From Bacillota bacterium (GTDB lineage: Bacteria; Bacillota; Clostridia; Lachnospirales; Anaerotignaceae), in NCBI GenBank assembly GCA_030526765.1, contig JAUNCB010000053.1, forward strand, positions 1 through 5,320: a stretch of 5,320 nucleotides of DNA, in the 5' to 3' direction. Positions 1-3,605 of the stretch are shown here, in pieces (the first letter of the stretch is position 1; each line of letters begins with the position of its first letter). The position numbers and the translations under genes were made by a program. Below the pieces are notes generated by a model, which did not search any database, had not been told where the DNA came from, and was given only the letters and a program-made list of their open reading frames with translations.

Positions 1-1196
1 AAGTTGATGCCTTCTTTTACACGGAAGATCTGAATGGGGAAGATGGCTGTTTCGCCATTGCCCAGACCTGCTTCTGTTACCAGCAGCATATTTTTCATGA
101 TCATACGGCCTTCTGTGGAGGTATCCATACCATAGTTGATGGAGGAGAAGGGAGTCTGCGCGCCGGCACGGGAATGCATCGTATTCAGATTGTGTAACAG
201 GGCTTCCATTGCCTGATAGGTTGCCTTGTCTGTTTCCTCTGTTGCTTTCTTTGCGGAGAATGCCTGTGCCTTTTCCAGAATATCTGCGGGAACACCTGCT
301 TCTAACAGCATAGAGCGTTCTTTTTCATCGTATGCCGCATTCTGATCCAGCGTGGGGAAGAGACCTTCCTCTGCCAGTGTGTTGTAGATTTCCTTTGCAC
401 ATTCTGCGTGTTCGGGGCAGTCCATCACTTCGATCAGAGAAGCCAGATTGGAGCGGTAGCGTTTGATGTATGTTTTTGCTACACCGGGTGCCAGACCATA
501 GTCAAAGTTGCCGATGGACTGACCGCCGTGCTGGTCGTTCTGGTTGGACTGGATAGCGATACATGCCAGAGATGCGTAGGAAGCGATGTCATTGGGTTCA
601 CGCAGTACGCCGTGACCTGTGGAGAAGCCGCCCTTGAACAGCTTCAGCAGATCGATCTGACAGCAGGTGGTGGTCAGTGTGTAGAAATCCAGATCGTGGA
701 TGTGGATATCACCGTTTCTGTGGGCATCGGAGTGCTTGGGATTCAGCACATAGCTTTCATAGAAATGCTTTGCACCCTCGGAGCCGTATTTCAGCATGGA
801 GCCCATGGCTGTATTGCCGTCGATGTTGGCGTTTTCCCGCTTGATGTCACTGTCGGTGGCATCCTTATAAGTGATGTCTTCAAAGGTTTTCATCAGACGA
901 TCATTCATATTTCTGACTCTGGTACGTTCTGCTCTGTACAGGATGTATGCTTTTGCGGTACGCACATAGCCGTGGTCGATCAGTATCCGTTCCACGCTGT
1001 CCTGAATCTGTTCAACGGTGGGAGAGGAGATTCCCTTTTCTTCAAATTTGTTGGAAACCTGATGGGCAAGGTTCAGGCAGACGCTGTAATCCTTTGCGCC
1101 TACGGTTGCCTGAAAGGCTTTATCGATGGCGCTGGCAATCTTATTGATGTCAAAAAATACCTGACGGCCGTCTCTTTTTGTGATTGTAGTAATCAT
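1..1196 (-). CDS. nrdD: Anaerobic ribonucleoside-triphosphate reductase (class III), N-terminal part
   Basis: NrdD makes deoxyribonucleoside triphosphates from ribonucleoside triphosphates without oxygen, using a glycyl radical installed by the radical-SAM activase NrdG. The visible 398 residues begin at ATG 1196-1194, preceded by the ribosome site AAGGAAG (1211-1205) at 8-nt spacing. Residues about 3-95 are an ATP-cone, the allosteric nucleotide-binding domain, starting ITKRDGRQVFFDINKI and ending near YILYRAERTR. The catalytic domain follows, with the family segments NGDIHIHDLDFYTLTTTCCQ, GFSTGHGVLREPNDIASYAS and IQSNQNDQHGGQSIGNFDYG. The family is usually about 700 residues, so the C-terminal zinc site and glycyl-radical motif lie beyond the left edge, where nrdG would also be expected. 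The gene is transcribed away from nrdR, and NrdR boxes sit 60-110 bp upstream of the start, so NrdR repression is likely. The reading frame is intact throughout. Identification is near certain. Confidence 0.97.
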   Translation of the reverse strand, partial: MITTITKRDGRQVFFDINKIASAIDKAFQATVGAKDYSVCLNLAHQVSNKFEEKGISSPTVEQIQDSVERILIDHGYVRTAKAYILYRAERTRVRNMNDRLMKTFEDITYKDATDSDIKRENANIDGNTAMGSMLKYGSEGAKHFYESYVLNPKHSDAHRNGDIHIHDLDFYTLTTTCCQIDLLKLFKGGFSTGHGVLREPNDIASYASLACIAIQSNQNDQHGGQSIGNFDYGLAPGVAKTYIKRYRSNLASLIEVMDCPEHAECAKEIYNTLAEEGLFPTLDQNAAYDEKERSMLLEAGVPADILEKAQAFSAKKATEETDKATYQAMEALLHNLNTMHSRAGAQTPFSSINYGMDTSTEGRMIMKNMLLVTEAGLGNGETAIFPIQIFRVKEGIN

Positions 1197-1256
1197 GGCG
1201 TATTCTTCCTTTCTGTTTGTTTTTTGTGGATAACAATGATGGATGTATAAAAACAG

Positions 1257-1272
1257 ACACAATATATTGTGC
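1257..1272. promoter_or_regulatory. NrdR box A upstream of nrdD
   Basis: The sequence ACACAATATATTGTGC matches the published NrdR-box consensus acaCwAtATaTwGtgt at 15 of 16 positions and is an almost perfect palindrome. It lies 60 bp before the nrdD start and covers a candidate -10 hexamer for nrdD, so bound NrdR would block RNA polymerase. The core CACAA-T/G-ATATTGTG recurs at 1334-1347 and 1709-1722. Confidence 0.87.
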
Positions 1273-1290
1273 TGTTGCTTGCTGTTGTAA
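1261..1290 (-). promoter_or_regulatory. Candidate sigma-A promoter of nrdD
   Basis: Read on the minus strand, a -35-like TTACAA (1290-1285) is followed by an 18-bp spacer and a -10-like TATATT (1266-1261). This puts the transcript start near 1254 and gives a leader of about 55-60 nt. Both hexamers fall inside or next to the NrdR boxes, as expected for a repressed nrd promoter. The AT-rich palindromes make such matches easy by chance, so this is tentative. Confidence 0.45.
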
Positions 1291-1303
1291 GCATATATAT
1301 TGT
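1288..1303. promoter_or_regulatory. Degenerate second NrdR box upstream of nrdD
   Basis: TAAGCATATATATTGT begins exactly 31 bp after box A, the three-helical-turn spacing typical of paired NrdR boxes. In this register it matches the consensus at 11 of 16 positions; shifted 2 bp (1290-1305) it matches at 12. The core is a simple AT run, so part of the match could be chance. Spacing is the main support. It would overlap the candidate nrdD -35 element. Confidence 0.5.
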
Positions 1304-1332
1304 ATTGCACATTGGGGCAAATTGCAAGGGGA

Positions 1333-1348
1333 ACACAAGATATTGTGC
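1333..1348. promoter_or_regulatory. NrdR box C, between nrdD and ylmC
   Basis: ACACAAGATATTGTGC matches the NrdR-box consensus at 14 of 16 positions and shares the 14-mer CACAAGATATTGTG with the box in front of nrdR. It lies 90 bp upstream of the ylmC start and 137 bp from the nrdD start, so it may serve the rightward ylmC-nrdR transcript or act as a remote site for nrdD. No convincing partner box lies 31 bp to either side (windows at 1302 and 1364 match poorly). Confidence 0.8.
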
Positions 1349-1437
1349 AATCTTATGAAAAATGCATAAAAGGAGCGGAAAATAAGCCGTTGGAACATAG
1401 ACTAAAGGTAGAAAATGATGAAAGGGGGGCGATATAT

Positions 1438-1704
1438 ATGAAATGGGAGCGGTTTTCTGCGCTGGAGGAAAAGGAAGTGATCAATATCTGCGACGGAAAA
1501 AGGCTGGGTGCTGTCTGCGATCTGGAGTTCGATCCGGTGACGGGAAAGGTATGCACCCTCATTGTGCCGGAGGAGGGCGGCAGGTTCTGTCTGTTCGGAA
1601 AAGAAAGGGCTTATTTTGTGCCCTGGTGCTGTATTCGCCGCATTGGGGATGATATTATTCTGGTGGAGGCGGCAGAGGAGGAGATTTTGCGGGAGAATGG
1701 GTGA
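1438..1704 (+). CDS. ylmC: YlmC/YmxH-family PRC-barrel protein
   Basis: This small 88-residue protein belongs by pattern to the YlmC/YmxH sporulation family, a single PRC-barrel fold found in spore-forming Bacillota; its molecular role is not established. Recognisable family segments are KEVINICDGKRLGAVCDLEF (residues 12-31), the strand KVCTLIVPEEGGRFCLFGKE (37-56), VPWCCIRRIGDDIILVE (61-77) and a short acidic tail. The family Trp before the IxxIG segment is kept (W63). Six cysteines (18, 27, 39, 51, 64, 65) is rich for so small a protein. The start is ATG 1438, because AAAGGGGGG lies 9 nt upstream at 1421-1428; an in-frame upstream extension to 1300 has no ribosome site and crosses the NrdR boxes. 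It lies 94 bp before nrdR on the same strand, a neighbourhood common in Clostridia, with no terminator between them. Confidence 0.9.
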   Translation: MKWERFSALEEKEVINICDGKRLGAVCDLEFDPVTGKVCTLIVPEEGGRFCLFGKERAYFVPWCCIRRIGDDIILVEAAEEEILRENG

Positions 1705-1707
1705 AAA

Positions 1708-1723
1708 GCACAAGATATTGTGG
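1708..1723. promoter_or_regulatory. NrdR box D upstream of nrdR
   Basis: GCACAAGATATTGTGG matches the NrdR-box consensus at 13 of 16 positions, and its central 14 bases are identical to those of the box at 1333-1348. It begins 4 bp after the ylmC stop codon and ends 8 bp before the -35 hexamer of the nrdR promoter, which suggests autoregulation. It appears single: the segment 31 bp downstream is a poor match. Confidence 0.77.
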
Positions 1724-1726
1724 TTT

Positions 1727-1740
1727 TTCGGTTGACCGAA
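1727..1740. repeat. Short inverted repeat over the nrdR -35 element
   Basis: TTCGGT, a 2-bp centre TG, then ACCGAA form a perfect 6-2-6 inverted repeat. It contains the promoter's -35 hexamer TTGACC and starts 4 bp after the NrdR box. The 2-nt loop and lack of a following T-run argue against a terminator for ylmC, so an operator for another regulator is possible. A 6-bp repeat may also be chance. Confidence 0.4.
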
Positions 1741-1760
1741 GGGGATTTCTGCCTTATACT
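1732..1760 (+). promoter_or_regulatory. Sigma-A promoter of nrdR
   Basis: TTGACC (1732-1737), a 17-bp spacer and TATACT (1755-1760) each differ from the housekeeping consensus at one base with ideal spacing. The transcript start should be near 1767, giving a leader of about 32 nt. nrdR can therefore be expressed independently of ylmC, and the NrdR box just upstream could modulate it. Confidence 0.77.
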
Positions 1761-1798
1761 GAGAAAAGAATCTGATGATATTATAAGGAGGAACTCTG

Positions 1799-2263
1799 AT
1801 GAAATGTCCTTTTTGCAGTTATAATGATACAAAGGTGATCGATTCCCGCGGGCAGGATGACAATGCGGTGATCCGCCGCCGCCGTGTGTGCGAAAGCTGC
1901 GGCAGACGCTTTACGACCTATGAACGGATCGATCTGATCCCGATTACCGTGATCAAAAGTGATGGAACGAGAGAAATCTTTGATAAATCGAAAATCATGA
2001 ACGGGATCATGAAATCCTGTAACAAGCGTCCTGTAACGGCGAAGCAGATTCAGGAGCTGGTGGATGATATCGAAAATGCGCTGATGGGCAGCGGGGAGCG
2101 GGAGGTTCCCAGCAAGCAGATCGGCAACATGGTCATGGACAGACTGAAGGAAGTGGATGAGGTTGCTTATGTGCGCTTTGCATCCGTTTATCGTCAGTTT
2201 AAGGATATCAATACCTTCATTGATGAGCTGGAGAAGCTGCTGGTGGAAAAGAAACAGGGGTGA
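1799..2263 (+). CDS. nrdR: Transcriptional regulator NrdR
   Basis: NrdR is the zinc-ribbon/ATP-cone repressor of ribonucleotide reductase operons. Its ATP-cone binds ATP or dATP and controls oligomer form and DNA binding at paired NrdR boxes. The 154 residues match the usual family length of about 150-160. Residues 1-44 are the zinc ribbon, with ligands C3 and C6 in MKCPFC and C31 and C34 in CESCGRRFTTYER, and the basic run RRRR (26-29). The ATP-cone runs from about 48 to 138, starting PITVIKSDGTREIFDKSKI and ending VAYVRFASVYRQFKDI. A Glu/Lys-rich tail closes the protein. ATG 1799 is preceded by AAGGAGG (1785-1791) at 7-nt spacing. Its likely targets are within the window: nrdD and nrdR itself. 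It is closely followed by the 92-residue gene at 2269, presumably on the same transcript. Identification is near certain. Confidence 0.98.
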   Translation: MKCPFCSYNDTKVIDSRGQDDNAVIRRRRVCESCGRRFTTYERIDLIPITVIKSDGTREIFDKSKIMNGIMKSCNKRPVTAKQIQELVDDIENALMGSGEREVPSKQIGNMVMDRLKEVDEVAYVRFASVYRQFKDINTFIDELEKLLVEKKQG

Positions 2264-2268
2264 AAAGC

Positions 2269-2547
2269 ATGGCAGAACAAACAACAAAAGCATTGTTTAC
2301 CTGCACAGAGGCAGGATATGAAATGGCAGTTGCCATTATGGAAGCATACCGTCAGAGCGGGATGGCCGCATATTTTTACGGCGTTGCAGAGGAGGCAGAT
2401 CTGGTTTCCATCGGGGAAAGCAACGGGATGACCCATGTGCTGCATTTTATGGATGCGGAAAATATCAGACTGGTCAGCCTTTCTGATGAAATGGGCGGAT
2501 TTACAACAGACATTAAGATCAGCGATCTGCTGCTGATGCAAAAATAA
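2269..2547 (+). CDS. Small protein resembling a lone anticodon-binding (HGTP_anticodon) domain
   Basis: I do not recognise this 92-residue gene with certainty. It is soluble and acidic, with no signal peptide or membrane segment. The order of elements resembles the C-terminal anticodon-binding domain of histidyl-tRNA synthetase and HisZ-like paralogues. A helix and glycine turn, EMAVAIMEAYRQSGMAAYFY (18-37), recall the 'A..LA..LR..GI.VE' segment. A second helix, EEADLVSIGESNG (41-53), precedes the strand MTHVLHFMD (54-62), then RLVSLSD (67-73) and a final DIKISDLL (81-88), which recalls 'V.LDELL'. No catalytic synthetase motifs are present, so any role would be nucleic-acid or protein binding. 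This is pattern-based inference. The start is ATG 2269, with AGGGG (2256-2260) 8 nt upstream; the GTG at 2260 overlaps that site and the nrdR stop. It lies 5 nt after nrdR, indicating cotranscription and possibly translational coupling. Confidence 0.8.
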   Translation: MAEQTTKALFTCTEAGYEMAVAIMEAYRQSGMAAYFYGVAEEADLVSIGESNGMTHVLHFMDAENIRLVSLSDEMGGFTTDIKISDLLLMQK

Positions 2548-2559
2548 GCAGAAGAGCGG

Positions 2560-2631
2560 AGCGTGAAAGAAGACAGAAGGTGCTTCGGCGCAGAGCGGCC
2601 GATTGGAAGCCTTTTGACTGCTTTTTACGCT
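2560..2631. repeat. 72-nt imperfect hairpin in the intergenic region
   Basis: The arms pair in sequence: AGCGTGAAAG (2560-2569) with TTTTTACGCT (2622-2631) including two G-T pairs; CAGAAGG (2574-2580) with CCTTTTG (2610-2616) with one G-T pair; CTTC (2583-2586) with GAAG (2606-2609); GGC (2587-2589) with GCC (2598-2600). That is about 24 pairs with an 8-nt loop and small internal loops. It begins 12 nt after the stop of the 92-residue gene. No T-run follows directly on the plus strand, so it is not a standard terminator. It could be an mRNA-stabilising or processing element, an attenuator, or a worn palindromic repeat. No coding frame is credible here. Confidence 0.5.
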
Positions 2632-2671
2632 GTTGGGCTGAAAAAGTAAATGCAGACAGGCAAGAATCATC

Positions 2672-2728
2672 AAAATACCTCATAGGATAGGAGTGTAACA
2701 ACACACTTTTATCTTAAGGAGGTATTTT
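2672..2728 (+). promoter_or_regulatory. Inverted repeat that would hide the ribosome site of the Cys-rich gene
   Basis: AAAATACCTC (2672-2681) is the exact reverse complement of GAGGTATTTT (2719-2728). The right arm contains most of the ribosome site AAGGAGG (2716-2722) that serves ATG 2732. Nested in the 37-nt loop is a small stem, AGTGT (2692-2696) with ACACT (2703-2707). In RNA this would fold into two stacked stems with the ribosome site paired. The transcript must start upstream of 2672, for example as read-through from nrdR. Regulation by this fold is inferred. Confidence 0.42.
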
Positions 2729-2731
2729 ATT

Positions 2732-2914
2732 ATGTGTGGATTTGGCTCTGGCAATGACAACGGCATCCTCTGGATCATCCTGCTGCTGTGCCTGTGCGGC
2801 AATGGCAATGGCTGCAATAACGGCTGGGGGGAAAGCTCCTGGATCTGGATCATCCTGCTTTTGTGCTGCTGCGGTAATCATAACAGCATCGGCAGTGGCT
2901 GCGGCACCTGCTGA
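2732..2914 (+). CDS. Cys/Gly/Asn-rich hydrophobic small protein with internal duplication
   Basis: This 60-residue protein has 9 cysteines (2, 20, 22, 28, 45-47, 57, 60) and many Gly and Asn. Two near-identical hydrophobic units, WIILLLCLCGN (14-24) and WIILLLCCCGN (39-49), lie 25 residues apart, joined by the polar linker GNGCNNGWGESS. The composition resembles small clostridial proteins often labelled 'high-cysteine HCB' or chorion-like, and distantly the YjcZ sporulation family; no function is established. Each hydrophobic unit is about 9 residues, too short to span a membrane alone, so insertion, surface or coat association, or disulfide/metal cross-linking are all open. ATG 2732 has the strong site AAGGAGG (2716-2722) at 9-nt spacing, and a terminator follows 8 nt after the stop; both support a real gene. 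A 75-residue frame over the same bases (2736-2963) crosses the terminator and has no ribosome site. Confidence 0.78.
   Translation: MCGFGSGNDNGILWIILLLCLCGNGNGCNNGWGESSWIWIILLLCCCGNHNSIGSGCGTC
2771..2878 (+). repeat. Direct 33-nt repeat inside the Cys-rich gene
   Basis: Copies at 2771-2803 and 2846-2878 are 75 nt apart and identical at 27 of 33 bases, including the first 14 (TGGATCATCCTGCT). Three of the six differences change a single codon pair (Leu to Cys); the others are silent. This indicates an in-frame tandem duplication held by selection for the same peptide. Confidence 0.8.
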
Positions 2915-2922
2915 GTCTCTCG

Positions 2923-2956
2923 GGCTCCCGATTTTTGCGGGAGCCTGTCTTTTTTT
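2923..2956 (+). terminator. Intrinsic terminator after the Cys-rich gene
   Basis: GGCTCCCG (2923-2930) and CGGGAGCC (2938-2945) form an 8-bp GC-rich stem with a 7-nt loop, followed by TGTC and a run of seven T to 2956. It lies 8 nt after the stop codon and separates the nrdR-side transcript from the addA side. Confidence 0.93.
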
Positions 2957-2982
2957 GCGGTGAAAACAGAAAAAAGGCGGCA

Positions 2983-3009
2983 GCCTCTCTTTTACAATGA
3001 GGGAGAGGT
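2983..3009 (+). promoter_or_regulatory. Hairpin pairing with the ribosome site of the 190-residue gene
   Basis: CCTCTC (2984-2989) is the exact complement of GAGAGG (3003-3008), which is the core of the ribosome site for ATG 3017. The stem can grow inward to 10 pairs with G-T pairs, leaving the 5-nt loop ACAAT. Purine-rich ribosome sites pair easily with CT-rich stretches, so chance is possible. Confidence 0.35.
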
Positions 3010-3016
3010 GATCATT

Positions 3017-3589
3017 ATGCTGGAAAAAAGAAAAAAAGAATATCAGGTAAGGCAATGGATCGAAGGGGAAAAGGAATGTCTGCTGGAGCGGGCATATCGG
3101 GCGGAGGATCCCTTTGTGGGGGCATTTTATGCCCAGTGTGCGGAAAGCACTGCTGCCGATGGCCATGAGGTGTTCCTGGAGACACCGCTGGCCTTCAATT
3201 ATTTTCGGGAAAAGCTGGATATTCTTGATGAAGAAGGGATACGCCGTTTTTTTCGATTGGCGGCGATCCATCATACCATCCGCATTGTCAGAAGGCGCAG
3301 AAAGGAGCTGGAGTGGGAGACAATGGCTGGTGCTCTAGCAGATATTTATCTGCTGGATGAAAGGGAGAAGGCGCTGGCTGCGCTGCTGTATCAGTGTGCC
3401 CTCTGCTATCAGTCGGGGTTTCATGAGCTGTTTCATAAAACCACGGCCAGATACTTATTTGGGGATCGGGTGCTGCATGGTTTTTCCTTCGCATTTATCG
3501 GGAATTTCTGGTATAATTCCTATAGTAGTTTTATGGGCTCCTTTTCCGGATATGTCCCGTTTCATATTCGGATGAAGCAGGCCCTGTAA
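3017..3589 (+). CDS. Conserved-looking hypothetical protein, 190 residues, upstream of addA
   Basis: I do not recognise this protein. It has no signal peptide. It starts with the highly basic MLEKRKKEYQVRQWIEGEKE, continues as amphipathic helix-like segments rich in Glu, Arg and Leu, and contains a basic stretch HHTIRIVRRRRKELEWE (85-101). From about residue 153 to 183 it changes to an aromatic, Gly- and Ser-rich segment (LHGFSFAFIGNFWYNSYSSF, then MGSFSGYVPFHI), which could be a membrane-associating or packing region. The start is ATG 3017, with AGAGGTG (3004-3010) at 6-nt spacing; an in-frame GTG at 2960 lies at the tail of the terminator without a ribosome site. It ends 16 nt before addA on the same strand, so the two are probably cotranscribed. 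It is not AddB, which is over 1,000 residues and often precedes addA. No clear promoter is seen between the terminator and its start. Confidence 0.85.
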   Translation: MLEKRKKEYQVRQWIEGEKECLLERAYRAEDPFVGAFYAQCAESTAADGHEVFLETPLAFNYFREKLDILDEEGIRRFFRLAAIHHTIRIVRRRRKELEWETMAGALADIYLLDEREKALAALLYQCALCYQSGFHELFHKTTARYLFGDRVLHGFSFAFIGNFWYNSYSSFMGSFSGYVPFHIRMKQAL

Positions 3590-3605
3590 GGGAAGGAGAA
3601 TGGCC

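Noticed and set aside
408..1250. A 280-residue open frame on the plus strand
   Set aside because: It is antisense to nrdD and runs past the nrdD start into the regulatory region; the NrdD protein match is decisive.
1396..1404. CATAGACTA, resembling a sporulation sigma -10 before ylmC
   Set aside because: No convincing -35 at the right spacing, although it would suit a sporulation-family gene.
1300..1437. Upstream in-frame start extending ylmC to 134 residues
   Set aside because: No ribosome site, it would encode through NrdR box C, and the family length and strong AAAGGGGGG site favour ATG 1438.
1739..1754. Partner NrdR box 31 bp after box D
   Set aside because: Very few consensus positions match and the AT core is missing.
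2260..2268. GTG start three codons before the chosen start of the 92-residue gene
   Set aside because: It overlaps the AGGGG ribosome site that is properly spaced for ATG 2269.
2681..2689. CATAGGATA, resembling a sporulation sigma-K/E -10 before the Cys-rich gene
   Set aside because: No matching -35 at the required distance; a single short motif is not enough.
2993..2998. TACAAT as a -10 element for the 190-residue gene
   Set aside because: There is no -35 at 16-18 bp (the position is an A-run), and the transcript would start inside the ribosome site.
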